15,302 nucleotides of DNA from an uncultured Oxalobacteraceae bacterium (GCA_946479255.1 CAMLFK010000106.1:1-15302); one strand, 5' to 3'; shown: positions 1-7,914, numbered from the stretch's first letter. Numbers and translations are program-made. Notes: generated by a model from the letters alone, not told the origin.

Positions 1-186
1 ATCGCCGAGATCCTGACCTTGAACGACGAGATCCGCGAACTGATCGTCGACAAGCGCCCGATCCGGCAGATCAAGCAGGCCGCCTACGACAACGGCACGC
101 GCAGCCTGCGCCTGGCCGCGCTCGACCTGGTCAAGCGCGGTGCCACCACCATTACTGAAATCAAACGGGTGACCCTGCATGCGTAG
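1..186 (+). CDS. GspE/PilB-type secretion ATPase, C-terminal fragment
   Basis: The window opens inside this gene, and only the last 61 residues are visible, ending at TAG 184-186. The fragment has the usual end of GspE/PulE/PilB hexameric ATPases: an LNDEIRELI stretch, then an IKQAAYDNGTRSLRLAALDL helix region, then a closing GATTITEIKRVT, which matches the family pattern of a Gly-Thr-Thr turn followed by Glu-x-x-Arg-Val-Thr. Such ATPases sit at the cytoplasmic base of type II secretion or type IV pilus machines and drive pseudopilus growth by ATP hydrolysis. The Walker motifs lie outside the window. It overlaps the next gene by 8 bases and clearly belongs to the same operon. Whether it is closer to GspE or PilB cannot be decided from this piece. 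Confidence 0.82.
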   Translation: MAEILTLNDEIRELIVDKRPIRQIKQAAYDNGTRSLRLAALDLVKRGATTITEIKRVTLHA

Positions 187-952
187 ACGCTTCGGACAGC
201 TGCTGCGCGTTGGCGTGTCGGCGCACGCGGTGGCGCTCATCGCCACCAGCCGCTTTAAGCGCGATACCTTCACCGTGCTGGCGGAGCAGCGCTGCGCCGA
301 CGCCTCGCTCGATACCATCGGCGCGAGCGTGCGCGTGCTGCTTGCCGGCTCCGGCTGCGACGGCTGGCCGCTCAGCATCGTGCTTGCCGACGACCTGGCG
401 CGCCTGTGGCAGGTGCCGCCGCCGCCCGGCGCGGTGAGGGTGGCCGACCTGGAAGGCGCGGCGGCCCTGCGCTTCCAGACCCTGTACGGCGATAACCCGG
501 CCAATTGGCGCATCGCCGCCGATTACGACAGTGCGCAGCCGTTCATGGCAGCCGCCATGCCGCGCCAGCTGCTGGCCTTGTTCGAGCAGGCCGCGGCGGC
601 GCATCGCCTGAAACTGATCGAGATCGCGCCGCAGTTCGTCGCCGGCTGGAACCGCTGGCGCGGCGCGGTGAAGGCGGGTGCCTGGTATGGCCTGGTGCAG
701 GACGGCGTCCTGAGCCTCGGCGCACACGGCGCGGTGAGGGCGGTGGCCTTGCCCGAGCACCCCACCAGCGGCTGGCTGGAGCAGCAGCTGCAGCGCGAAG
801 CCCTGCGCCTGAACGTGCCGGTGCCGACTCGCCTGATGGTGTCCGGCGAGGTGCCGCAGGCATGGTCCAAGGGCGCGCTCTGCACCGTGCTGGGCCAGCC
901 GCGCGAGTGCTCGCCGGCGGTACGCCTGGCCGCGACCGGGAGCGCCGCATGA
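179..952 (+). CDS. PilM-like (actin-fold) pilus/secretion assembly protein
   Basis: This 257-residue protein has no signal peptide or membrane segment, so it is probably cytoplasmic. The start VGVSAHAVALI resembles the first strand-turn of actin-fold proteins, and later segments (EIAPQFVAGWNRW; a Ser-Gly-Glu turn near residue 222) fit the second half of a PilM/GspL-cytoplasmic type fold. I saw no clear ATP-binding signature, and the protein is shorter than typical PilM (about 350 residues). The assignment therefore rests mostly on position: directly after the ATPase and directly before PilN-, PilO- and PilP-like proteins. In that family PilM docks on the N-terminus of PilN and links the ATPase to the inner-membrane platform. 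Its start overlaps the upstream stop by 8 bases, and its end overlaps the next start as ATGA (949-952). MshI-like is another possible name. Confidence 0.6.
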   Translation: MRRRFGQLLRVGVSAHAVALIATSRFKRDTFTVLAEQRCADASLDTIGASVRVLLAGSGCDGWPLSIVLADDLARLWQVPPPPGAVRVADLEGAAALRFQTLYGDNPANWRIAADYDSAQPFMAAAMPRQLLALFEQAAAAHRLKLIEIAPQFVAGWNRWRGAVKAGAWYGLVQDGVLSLGAHGAVRAVALPEHPTSGWLEQQLQREALRLNVPVPTRLMVSGEVPQAWSKGALCTVLGQPRECSPAVRLAATGSAA

Positions 953-1491
953 AGCGTCTTCGCATCGACTTTGCGCCGCCGAGCCTGGCGCGCACCATGT
1001 ACCGCGCCGGCCCCGTCACCTGGCTGCTGGTGCTGGCCGCCGTGCTGCTGTGCGCCGGCGCCGCCTTGCTGGGAACGCGGCTGCTGTCGCAGCAGCGCCA
1101 GTATGAAACCGAACTGGCCGCGGCGCGCCTGCGCCACCATGTGCCGGTCGCGGCGCCGGTGGCGCAGCTGCCGCGCATTTCGGACGCGCAGGCGGGGGCC
1201 GTCAACGCCGCCGTGCTGCAATTGAACCTGCCGTGGCGCGCGCTGCAGGACGCCGTCGCCGCCGCCACCCCATCGACCATCGCCTTGCTGGCGCTGGAGC
1301 CGGACTCGCGCAAGCAGGCCCTCAAGATCACCGCCGAAGCCAAGAGCGCCGACGAGATGGTGGCCTATGTCGAGGAGCTCGGACGCCAGGAATTCTTCAG
1401 CGGCGCGACCTTGACCCGCCACGAGATCAACGACCAGGATCCCAACCGGCCTATCCGCTTCCAGATCGAAGCATTGTGGAGCGCGCGATGA
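949..1491 (+). CDS. PilN-like inner-membrane assembly protein
   Basis: The product is 180 residues long. A short basic cytoplasmic N-terminus (MKRLRIDFAPPSLAR) is followed by one membrane segment at about residues 24-43, a Gln/Glu/Ala-rich helix likely to form a coiled coil (about 46-65), and a periplasmic alpha/beta domain ending in RFQIEALW. That layout is the classic PilN/GspL periplasmic type (ferredoxin-like domain after a coiled coil). In type IV pili PilN binds PilM in the cytoplasm and pairs with PilO in the periplasm. The ATG overlaps the preceding stop (ATGA at 949-952), and its own stop overlaps the next start (ATGA at 1488-1491). The family call is by architecture and neighbours; sequence signatures in this family are weak. 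Confidence 0.68.
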   Translation: MKRLRIDFAPPSLARTMYRAGPVTWLLVLAAVLLCAGAALLGTRLLSQQRQYETELAAARLRHHVPVAAPVAQLPRISDAQAGAVNAAVLQLNLPWRALQDAVAAATPSTIALLALEPDSRKQALKITAEAKSADEMVAYVEELGRQEFFSGATLTRHEINDQDPNRPIRFQIEALWSAR

Positions 1492-2057
1492 CACCGATAA
1501 ACCTTCAAAGCGTGCTGCTGCGCCTGCGCCTGGCCTTGTCCAAGGCCGGCCCGCTGCGCTGCGGCGCTGCGGTGCTGTGCCTGATCGGCGCCGGTGCGCT
1601 GGTGTGGCTGGCGCCGCAGCGCGAACGCATGGCGGGCCAGCATGCCGCCGCGCTGGCCCAGGCCAAAGTGGCCCCAAGCGTGGTGGTCAGCGCGCCGGTG
1701 GTGGCCAACCAGAACCTGATCTTGTTCTATTCATCGCTGGGCGAGCAGCGCTACGTGGAGCAGCAGGTCAAGACCTTGTTCGCACTCGCCGCCAAGACCG
1801 GCCTGTCGCTCAGCCAGGGCGAGTACAAGAGCGCGCGCGACAAGAGCGCGCGCCTGCATACCTATCAGATCACCTTGCCGGTCAAGGGCAGTTACAAGGC
1901 CATCTGGGAATTCGGCCTGCTGGCCCTGCGCGCCATGCCTTTCGCCTCGCTCGATGAAATCAGCTTCAAGCGCGAGACTGTTACCGACAACAACGTGGAA
2001 GCGCGCCTGCGCCTGACGCTTTACCTGGCCGACCGCGCCGACGGAGGGGTGCGATGA
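1488..2057 (+). CDS. PilO-like inner-membrane assembly protein
   Basis: This 189-residue protein has a cytoplasmic N-terminus, one membrane segment at about residues 25-42, an Arg/Gln/Ala-rich helix, and a periplasmic domain (about 75-189) with repeated beta-alpha patterns such as LFALAAKTGLSLSQGEYK and a YQITLPVKGSYKAIWEF strand-helix. This matches PilO/GspM: a single anchor, a short coiled coil and a ferredoxin-like fold in which the 'VKGSY..I..FL..L' region is typical. PilO forms heterodimers with PilN and positions PilP. It overlaps its neighbours by 4 bases on both sides, as expected for translational coupling of subunits made in equal amounts. Confidence 0.7.
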   Translation: MTPINLQSVLLRLRLALSKAGPLRCGAAVLCLIGAGALVWLAPQRERMAGQHAAALAQAKVAPSVVVSAPVVANQNLILFYSSLGEQRYVEQQVKTLFALAAKTGLSLSQGEYKSARDKSARLHTYQITLPVKGSYKAIWEFGLLALRAMPFASLDEISFKRETVTDNNVEARLRLTLYLADRADGGVR

Positions 2058-2596
2058 ACAAGCGCGTTCTTGCCCTGCTTGCGGTGGCGGCGATCATCGG
2101 CATGCTGATGATTTTCGACTCCGGCGAACCGGCCGGCGGCGTGGTGGAGGCGGTCGAGCGCAGCGCCCCGGCCAAGGTGGTGGCGCCAGTGGCGGTGGCC
2201 GCGAAACCCGGCACGGCAGAGCCAGAGATTGCCCGCCTGATTCCACGCGCCGAACTCATTGGCGACGATGAGGACGCGTTCAAAGGCGGCAATGCCGTCT
2301 TCGGCAGCACAAACTGGAATCCGCCGCCACCGCCGCCGCCACCGGTATCGAAGGAACCGCCGCCGCCGCCACCGCCGCCGACCGCGCCGCCGCTGCCTTT
2401 CACTTACCTGGGCAAGGCGGTCGAAGCGGGCACCTGGGAAGTCTATCTGGCGCGCGCCGACAAGACCTTTATCGTCAAAAACCAGACCGTGATCGACGGC
2501 GTGTACCGGGTGGACGCGATTGCGCCCCCTACGCTGACATTCACCTACCTGCCGATGAATCAAGTTCAGACGCTTAATATTGGAGTTCTCGAGTGA
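2054..2596 (+). CDS. PilP/GspC-like secretin-binding periplasmic protein
   Basis: The product is 180 residues long. An N-terminal membrane anchor or uncleaved signal (about residues 4-21) leads into an Ala/Val/Pro linker, an acidic patch near 70-75, then two runs of eight prolines each (about residues 90-97 and 102-109). The C-terminal domain (about 115-180) starts FTYLGKA and ends with YLPMNQVQTLNIG. This is the small beta-sandwich (HR-type) domain of PilP/GspC proteins, which touches the N0 domain of the secretin and links the inner-membrane platform to the outer-membrane pore. Its position between the PilO-like protein and the secretin fits. There is no Cys lipobox, unlike classical PilP, so it is anchored by its N-terminal helix, as GspC is. 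The polyproline linker is unusually extreme. Confidence 0.68.
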   Translation: MNKRVLALLAVAAIIGMLMIFDSGEPAGGVVEAVERSAPAKVVAPVAVAAKPGTAEPEIARLIPRAELIGDDEDAFKGGNAVFGSTNWNPPPPPPPPVSKEPPPPPPPPTAPPLPFTYLGKAVEAGTWEVYLARADKTFIVKNQTVIDGVYRVDAIAPPTLTFTYLPMNQVQTLNIGVLE

Positions 2597-4593
2597 TGGC
2601 TAGCCTACCAAGGGGCATTCGCTGCCTTTCTTTACGCACGCTTGCCCTGGCGTGTGCGCTGGCGCTGTACGGCTGCTCGGGGCAGCTCGCCTTCCGCGAC
2701 GCCCGCACGCTGACCGAGCAGGACAAGCCCGAAGCGGCACTGCTGAAGTACCGCGAGGCGGTTGACGCCGACCCAAGGAACTCGGTCTTCCGCGCCGCCT
2801 TCCTCAACGCGCGCGACCGCAGCACGGCGCGCATGGTGGACCAGGGCGACCGTGCCCTGAACGAAGGCAAGGCTGCGCTGGCGCTGCAGTACTACCAGCG
2901 TGCACTGGCCATGGACCAGTCGCACGAACGCGCGCGTGCCGGCATGCGCATGCTTGAAGCCGACGTGCGCCATGTGCGCTTGATGGAAGACGCCGATGCA
3001 GCCTTCGGGCGCAAGGAATACGAAATCGCGCGCCAGAAAGTCGCTGCCATCCTGGCCGAGCGGCCATCGCACGAGCCGGCCCGCGCACTGCTGGCGCAGA
3101 TTACCGAAAAGACCGCTGCACCGGCGGGCGAGGGCGGCCTGGCCGCGGCTTATAAACAGCCGATCAGCATCGAGTTCCGCGATGCGCCATTGAAGCAGGT
3201 GTTCGAGCTGATCTCGCGCCGTTCGGGCCTGAACTTCCTGTTCGATAAAGACGTCAAGACCGACCAGCGCACCTCCATCTACCTGAAGAACAGCACCGTC
3301 GAAGCGGCGGTGTACTACCTGATGGTGACCAACCAGCTGGAGCAGCAGGTCATGGACGGCAACACGGTGATGATTTACCCGAACATCGCGGCCAAGCTCA
3401 AGGAATACCAGGAGATGGTGGTCAAGACCTTCTTCCTGGCCAACGCCGAAGCCAAGACGGTGGCCAACACGCTCAAGGTGATTCTGAAATCGCGCGACGT
3501 GGTGGTCGACGAAAAGCTCAACCTGATCATCGTGCGCGACAATCCCGAAGCCATCAAGCTGGCCACCCGCCTGATCGCCTTGCAGGATGTGGCCGAGCCG
3601 GAAGTGATGCTGGAAGTCGAGATCCTGGAAATCAAGCGCAGCCGCATGCTGGAGCTGGGCATTGCCTGGCCCAACAAAGTGACCTTCGCGCCGCTGACCA
3701 CGAAGGACGGCGGCCCGCTGTCGATCGACGCCATCCGCAGCCTGTCCAGCAGCCGCATCGGGGTCGCGGGCGTGACGGCCAGCATCGCGGCCGATAAAAC
3801 CGATGGCGATTCCAAGATCCTGGCCAATCCGCGCATCCGCGTGCGCAACAAGGAAAAGGCCAAGGTCGTCATCGGCGAGAAGGTCCCGTCCATCACCACC
3901 ACCATTTCCGGCGGTACCAGCAGCTTTGCCCAGGAGTCGATCAATTACCTCGACGTCGGCCTGACGCTGAATGTGGAGCCGACCATTTACCTGAACAACG
4001 AAGTGGCGATCCGCATCGCGCTGCAGGTCAGTAACCTGATCGGCTCGACGACCACCAAGAGCGGCTCGACCGCGTACCAGATCGGTACGCGCGAAGCGAC
4101 CACGATGCTGCAGCTCAAAGACGGCGAGAACCAGGTGCTGGCTGGCCTGATCAACAACGAAGAGCGCAGCAATGGCAGCAAGGTGCCGCTGCTGGGCGAC
4201 CTGCCGCTGGTGGGCCGCCTGTTCGGCACCAACAAGGATGGCAACGACAAGACCGAGATCGTGCTGTCGATTACGCCGCGCCTGATCAGGAATATCCAGC
4301 GCCCATCGGCTGCCGCGGCCGAGTTCAATGCCGGTACCGAGGCGACCTTCCGCCGCCGTCCGGAAGCCGCCTCCACGCCGCCGGTGCCGGTGCGTCCGTC
4401 GCCGCAGTTGGCGCCGCCTGCGCAAGCAGTGCCGGCTGCCCCGGCCCCGGCCACGCCGCCGCCGGCCGCTCCTGCACTGCCGCTGGCGGCTCCCGTGCAG
4501 GCTCCGGTGCCGGCGCCGCCAGTACCGGTAGCGCCGGTCCAGCAGCCTGGCGTCACGGTGACGCCGATTCCAAGCCCGGCGCCGCAGCAATGA
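2593..4593 (+). CDS. Secretin (GspD/PilQ family), lipoprotein with N-terminal TPR-like region
   Basis: This protein forms the outer-membrane pore of the machine. From a GTG start it has 666 residues: a signal peptide with a lipobox-like LYGC (Cys28), helical TPR-like repeats (about 35-170), a secretin short N-domain beginning [17 protein letters not shown] (about 191-262), a NolW/N-domain (about 278-333), and the secretin core (about 405-567). The core contains the family hallmarks VPSITTT, a GLTLNV strand, VLAGLI and [14 protein letters not shown], then a beta-strand ending [10 protein letters not shown] Pro/Ala-rich tail of about 95 residues follows. GTG at 2593 keeps the 4-base overlap seen throughout the operon and lies 7 bases after GGAG (2582-2585). 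The ATG at 2596, one codon in, is an equally reasonable start. Confidence 0.93.
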   Translation: MMASLPRGIRCLSLRTLALACALALYGCSGQLAFRDARTLTEQDKPEAALLKYREAVDADPRNSVFRAAFLNARDRSTARMVDQGDRALNEGKAALALQYYQRALAMDQSHERARAGMRMLEADVRHVRLMEDADAAFGRKEYEIARQKVAAILAERPSHEPARALLAQITEKTAAPAGEGGLAAAYKQPISIEFRDAPLKQVFELISRRSGLNFLFDKDVKTDQRTSIYLKNSTVEAAVYYLMVTNQLEQQVMDGNTVMIYPNIAAKLKEYQEMVVKTFFLANAEAKTVANTLKVILKSRDVVVDEKLNLIIVRDNPEAIKLATRLIALQDVAEPEVMLEVEILEIKRSRMLELGIAWPNKVTFAPLTTKDGGPLSIDAIRSLSSSRIGVAGVTASIAADKTDGDSKILANPRIRVRNKEKAKVVIGEKVPSITTTISGGTSSFAQESINYLDVGLTLNVEPTIYLNNEVAIRIALQVSNLIGSTTTKSGSTAYQIGTREATTMLQLKDGENQVLAGLINNEERSNGSKVPLLGDLPLVGRLFGTNKDGNDKTEIVLSITPRLIRNIQRPSAAAAEFNAGTEATFRRRPEAASTPPVPVRPSPQLAPPAQAVPAAPAPATPPPAAPALPLAAPVQAPVPAPPVPVAPVQQPGVTVTPIPSPAPQQ

Positions 4594-5072
4594 TCGTGCG
4601 CATGCATGGCCGCGGCTTTACGCTGATCGAATTGCTGGTGACACTGGCGATTCTGGCCATGCTCGGCACCCTGGTGGTGCCGGTCACCCAGGTGACCGTG
4701 CAGCGCAAGAACGAGCAGGAACTGCGCCGCTCGCTGCGCGACATCCGCAATGGTCTCGACGCGTATAAAAAGGCCTACGACGAGGGCCGCATTCCGCGCG
4801 TGGTCAACAGCAGCGGCTATCCGAAGTCGCTCGAAGTGCTGGTGGAAGGCGTGGCCGACCAGCGCAGTCCCAAGCGTGCCAAGATATTCTTCCTGCGCCG
4901 GATTCCGCGCGATCCCTTCAACGGCGACAGTTCGCTGTCGGACGCGCAGACCTGGGGCAAGCGCAGCTACGCCAGCGAGGCGACCGAACCGCAGGAAGGC
5001 GAGGACGTGTACGACGTCTACTCGATGTCGGAGCGGGTCGGGCTGAACGACGTGCCTTACCGGAAGTGGTGA
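4590..5072 (+). CDS. GspG-like pseudopilin 1
   Basis: The product is 160 residues long. It has a short leader, then the prepilin peptidase site G|FTLIELL with the conserved Glu at +5, followed by the hydrophobic helix ([16 protein letters not shown]). The soluble domain carries an amphipathic helix ([23 protein letters not shown]) and a GspG-type loop with RRIPRDPF. Pseudopilins are cleaved and N-methylated by a PilD/GspO-type peptidase and polymerise into the periplasmic pseudopilus. The C-terminal 45 residues are rich in acidic and Ser residues and are longer than in typical GspG. The ATG overlaps the secretin stop as ATGA (4590-4593). A second ATG at 4602 would give a shorter leader, MHGRG. 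It is followed at once by a second pseudopilin gene. Confidence 0.88.
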   Translation: MIVRMHGRGFTLIELLVTLAILAMLGTLVVPVTQVTVQRKNEQELRRSLRDIRNGLDAYKKAYDEGRIPRVVNSSGYPKSLEVLVEGVADQRSPKRAKIFFLRRIPRDPFNGDSSLSDAQTWGKRSYASEATEPQEGEDVYDVYSMSERVGLNDVPYRKW

Positions 5073-5077
5073 AGAAT

Positions 5078-5455
5078 ATGAGAACCAAGCGAGCCGGTTT
5101 TACCCTGATTGAATTGCTGGTCGTGCTGGGCATCGTGGCGCTGCTGCTCACGCTCGCCGTGCCGCGCTACTTCCCGAGCGTCGACAGCGCCAAGGAGACC
5201 ATCCTGGCCGACAACCTGCGCAACATGCGCGACATCATCGACCAGTTCTATGCCGACACCGGCCGCTACCCGGAATCGCTGGAGCAGCTGGTGGAGAAGA
5301 AGTACCTGCGCAGCATGCCGGTCGATCCGGTCACCGAGAGCAGCACCACCTGGATCATCGTGCCGCCGGAAGACGCCACCAAGGGCGCGGTCTACAGCAT
5401 CCGCAGCGGCGCGCCGGGAACTGACCGCAGCGGCAAAGCTTATTCCGACTGGTAG
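5078..5455 (+). CDS. GspG-like pseudopilin 2
   Basis: The product has 125 residues from ATG 5078. The leader MRTKRAG is cut before [10 protein letters not shown], with Glu at +5, which is a textbook prepilin peptidase site. The helix continues to about residue 30. The globular part has the GspG motifs DNLRNMRDIIDQFYADTGRYP, then LRSMPVDPVT, a Trp-containing strand and a closing short loop ending YSDW. The length is close to the usual major pseudopilin, so this may be the main pseudopilus subunit. Two in-frame GTG codons (5066, 5069) overlapping the upstream gene would lengthen the leader by four or three residues. I prefer ATG because the AGTGGTGAAG stretch before it can serve as a weak ribosome site. 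Confidence 0.86.
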   Translation: MRTKRAGFTLIELLVVLGIVALLLTLAVPRYFPSVDSAKETILADNLRNMRDIIDQFYADTGRYPESLEQLVEKKYLRSMPVDPVTESSTTWIIVPPEDATKGAVYSIRSGAPGTDRSGKAYSDW

Positions 5456-5457
5456 CC

Positions 5458-6210
5458 ATGCGCCGCCAGCAGGGCTTCACTTACCTCGGCCTGATCATCC
5501 TGTTGGCGATCATCGGCATGGTCGGCGCGGCCGGCCTGAAAGTCGGCTCGCTGCTCCAGCGCGCCGCCGCCGAGGAAGAGCTGCTGGAGATCGGTGCCGC
5601 TTTCAGTGCGGCCCTCAAGAGCTATGCCGACGCCACACCGCGCGGCCAGCCAACCCAGCCCAAGACCTTGCAGGATCTGCTGCGCGATCCGCGCTTTCCC
5701 GGCGCGCGCCGCCACCTGCGCAAGATCTTCGTCGATCCGCTCACCGGCAAAGCCGAGTGGGGCGTGATCTACCTGGGCGACAAGGTCGGGGTGGTGGGTG
5801 TCCATAGCCTGTCGAACGCCAAGCCGCTCAAGGTGTCCAATTTCGATACGCGATTTACCAACCTGGATAACAAGAAGAAGATTTCGGAGTGGAAGTTCAT
5901 GCTGCCCGGGCAGATGCTGCTGGCGCCGGGAATGATGCCGGGCGGCATGGGCTCGATGTTCAAACCGGGCAGCCTGGGTCCGCCGCGTCAGCTGCCGAAT
6001 CAGCCGCCGAATCAGCCGCCAACGCAGCCGCCGGCCCCGGCCGAGCCTGTGGAAGCGCCGCCGCCGCGCGAGGAGCCGCCTCCCGCGCCGCCTGTCGAGG
6101 AAAAAGCGCCTGAGAAGGTGGAGGAAGAAGAGAAGCCCGACGAGAAGCCCGAAGAGAAGGCGGAAGACAAAGTGGAAGAGCGCCCGGACCCGGGCGCCCC
6201 TGTCATTTAG
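5458..6210 (+). CDS. Atypical pseudopilin-like protein with Pro/Glu/Lys-rich tail
   Basis: This 250-residue protein begins MRRQQG|FTYLGLI, a prepilin-like leader and cleavage site, but position +5 is Gly where nearly all pilins have Glu; GspK-type tip pseudopilins are the known exception. A hydrophobic helix (about residues 7-30) is followed by a helix-rich domain with FVDPLTGKAEWGVIY, the same 'DP(L/V)T' region seen in the GspG relatives. From about residue 175 the sequence becomes low complexity: a PNQP repeat, then Pro-rich, then Glu/Lys/Pro-rich to the end (KPDEKPEEKAEDK). It starts 2 bases after the previous stop and is the last gene of the operon, convergent with murJ. It might be a tip or regulatory pseudopilin; the tail could be an interaction arm. 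That role is inference. Confidence 0.75.
   Translation: MRRQQGFTYLGLIILLAIIGMVGAAGLKVGSLLQRAAAEEELLEIGAAFSAALKSYADATPRGQPTQPKTLQDLLRDPRFPGARRHLRKIFVDPLTGKAEWGVIYLGDKVGVVGVHSLSNAKPLKVSNFDTRFTNLDNKKKISEWKFMLPGQMLLAPGMMPGGMGSMFKPGSLGPPRQLPNQPPNQPPTQPPAPAEPVEAPPPREEPPPAPPVEEKAPEKVEEEEKPDEKPEEKAEDKVEERPDPGAPVI
5994..6029 (+). repeat. Three tandem 12-base units inside the pseudopilin tail
   Basis: Two exact copies of gccgaatcagcc (5994-6005, 6006-6017) are followed by a diverged copy gccaacgcagcc (6018-6029). They encode the Pro-Asn-Gln-Pro-type repeat at the start of the low-complexity tail. Short in-frame tandem repeats like this can expand or contract by slippage without breaking the frame. Confidence 0.8.
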
Positions 6211-6230
6211 CGGCCGGCAGCTAGCGGCCG
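6180..6230. terminator. Two GC-rich hairpins at a convergent gene junction (possible terminator)
   Basis: The first hairpin has arms gcgcccg (6180-6186) and cgggcgc (6191-6197) with a 4-base loop, within the end of the pseudopilin gene. The second pairs the two copies of cggccg at 6211-6216 and 6225-6230 across an 8-base loop. Neither is followed by a T tract on either strand, so intrinsic termination is doubtful. They are the only structures separating the two convergent genes, whose stops are only 10 bases apart. Confidence 0.3.
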
Positions 6231-7771
6231 ATGCGCTTGAAGTCGGCCAGGCGGAAGCCCAGCACGAACAGCATCGCGAAATACGCCACGGCGGCCACGC
6301 CGATAATCCCCAGCAGCAGGGCGCCGCGCAGCAGCGGGTGCGCCTGCATGGCGGCCCAGTCGATCTGTGCCGCCGCGAAGTAGCACACCAGGCCGAGTGC
6401 CGCGACCGCCACCAGCAGCTTGAAGAAGAAGGGCCACCAGCCGGCCTGGGGGGTGAAGATTCTTCTGCGGCGCAGGGCGATGTACAGCAGGGTCGCGTTG
6501 ATGCAGGCACCCAGGCCGATCGACAGCGCCAGGCCGGCCACGCCGATCCAGGGCACGAACACGAGGTTGAGCAGCTGGGTGGCGACCAGGGCGACCAGCG
6601 CGGTGCGCACCGGCGTGCGCACTTCCTGGCGCGCGTAAAAGGCCGGGGCCAGGGTCTTCACCAGGATCAGCCCGAGCAGGCCGGCGCTGTAGGCCATCAG
6701 CGGCATGCTGGAGGCGCGGATGTCGGCGACGCTGAACACGCCGTAGTGGAACAGCGTGGCGATCATCGGCTCGGCCAGCAAGGCCATGCCGACCGCCGCC
6801 GGCAGGGCCAGCATGAAGGTCAGGCGCAGGCCCCAGTTGAGCAGCGAGGAGTATTCGCTGGTGTCGCCATCGGTGTTGGCCTTGGCGAGGCTGGGCAGCA
6901 GGATGGTGCCGAGGGCGACGCCCAGCATCGCGGTGGGGAATTCCATCAGGCGGTCGGCGTAGGTAAGGGCGGTGACGCTGCCGGCGGCCAGCGAGGCGGC
7001 GATGGTGGTGTTGATCAGCAGGCTGATTTGCGCGGCCGAGACCGCGAACACGGCCGGCCCCATCTTGCTCAGCACGCGGCGCACGCCGGCGTCGCGCAAG
7101 GCGGCCCGCACATTGAAGCCGATGCGCGGGAACATGCCGATCTTGATCAGCGAGGGAATCTGCACACTGACCTGCAGCAGGCCGCCGACCATGACGGCAA
7201 TGGCCATCGCATAGATCGGCTGTTCCAGGTGTTGGGACAAGAACAGTGCGCCGGCGATGAAGGAGACGTTCAGCAGTACCGGCGTGATGGCCGGGATCTT
7301 GAAGTGGCGCCAGGTATTTAATACCGCGCCGGACAGCGCCACGAAGGACATGCAGGCGATGTAGGGGAACATCAGGCGGGTCATCCACACCGCGCTGTCG
7401 AAGGCGTCCGGGGTCTTGTTCAGGTCCGAGGCGATCCACAGGATCAGCAGGGGCGCGCTGACGATGCCGACGATGCTGATCAGGATGGTGGACCACAGCA
7501 GCACGGTGCCGACATGGTCGACCAGTTCGCGGGTCGATTCGTGGCCATTGACGTTTTTATACTCCGCCAGGATGGGCACGAAGGCCTGCGAGAAGGCGCC
7601 TTCGGCGAACATGCGGCGCAGCAGGTTCGGCAAACGGAAGGCGATATTGAAGGCGTCGGTGAGGGCGGTGGCCCCGTAAACGCTGGCAAATAGGCTATCG
7701 CGCAACAAGCCGGTGATGCGGGACAGCATGGTCATGCTGGTGATGGCGCTGAGGGTCTTGAGCAGATTCAT
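6221..7771 (-). CDS. murJ: Lipid II flippase MurJ
   Basis: This 516-residue polytopic inner-membrane protein (E. coli MurJ has 511) flips lipid II to the periplasmic side for peptidoglycan synthesis. The N-terminus MNLLKTLSAITSMTMLSR is nearly the same as E. coli's, and the essential charged residues Arg18, Arg24, Asp39 and Arg52 fall at the same positions. The RRMFAEGAFSQAFVPILAE signature of the MVF/MATE-like family follows. About 14 hydrophobic segments fill the rest. The start is fixed by this conserved N-terminus. It is divergent from rpsT and convergent with the secretion operon. A perfect TATAAT lies only 8 bases before its ATG on the minus strand, with no visible Shine-Dalgarno. Confidence 0.97.
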   Translation of the reverse strand: MNLLKTLSAITSMTMLSRITGLLRDSLFASVYGATALTDAFNIAFRLPNLLRRMFAEGAFSQAFVPILAEYKNVNGHESTRELVDHVGTVLLWSTILISIVGIVSAPLLILWIASDLNKTPDAFDSAVWMTRLMFPYIACMSFVALSGAVLNTWRHFKIPAITPVLLNVSFIAGALFLSQHLEQPIYAMAIAVMVGGLLQVSVQIPSLIKIGMFPRIGFNVRAALRDAGVRRVLSKMGPAVFAVSAAQISLLINTTIAASLAAGSVTALTYADRLMEFPTAMLGVALGTILLPSLAKANTDGDTSEYSSLLNWGLRLTFMLALPAAVGMALLAEPMIATLFHYGVFSVADIRASSMPLMAYSAGLLGLILVKTLAPAFYARQEVRTPVRTALVALVATQLLNLVFVPWIGVAGLALSIGLGACINATLLYIALRRRRIFTPQAGWWPFFFKLLVAVAALGLVCYFAAAQIDWAAMQAHPLLRGALLLGIIGVAAVAYFAMLFVLGFRLADFKRIGR

Positions 7772-7779
7772 AGCGCGGG

Positions 7780-7785
7780 ATTATA
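7780..7785 (-). promoter_or_regulatory. Candidate murJ -10 element very close to the start codon
   Basis: Read on the minus strand this is a perfect TATAAT ending 8 bases before the murJ ATG (7771). The -35 at a 17-base spacing would be TCGTCC, a poor match. If used, transcription would begin at or next to the start codon. It may also be a chance match. Confidence 0.35.
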
Positions 7786-7839
7786 GCGCGGCAATACCCT
7801 GCGGACGAGTGTCCGGCGGACAAATCTCGATGTTTGGGA

Positions 7840-7868
7840 TTGCCCTTGCCAGATTAATTCGCTATAAT
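7840..7868 (+). promoter_or_regulatory. Sigma70-type promoter for rpsT
   Basis: A -35 element TTGCCC (7840-7845), a 17-base spacer and a perfect -10 TATAAT (7863-7868) point toward rpsT. The predicted start near 7875 gives a leader of about 130 bases before the rpsT ATG. A strong promoter is expected for a ribosomal protein gene. Confidence 0.75.
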
Positions 7869-7914
7869 CGAAGGCTGTACAGAATTCTGTTACGCAGACA
7901 CGAATGTTTGGCAG

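Noticed and set aside
2632..4590. Long open frame on the minus strand opposite the secretin gene
   Set aside because: It mirrors the codon bias of a GC-rich gene, is rich in His/Arg/Gln low-complexity sequence, and has no recognisable domain. The plus strand encodes a clear secretin.
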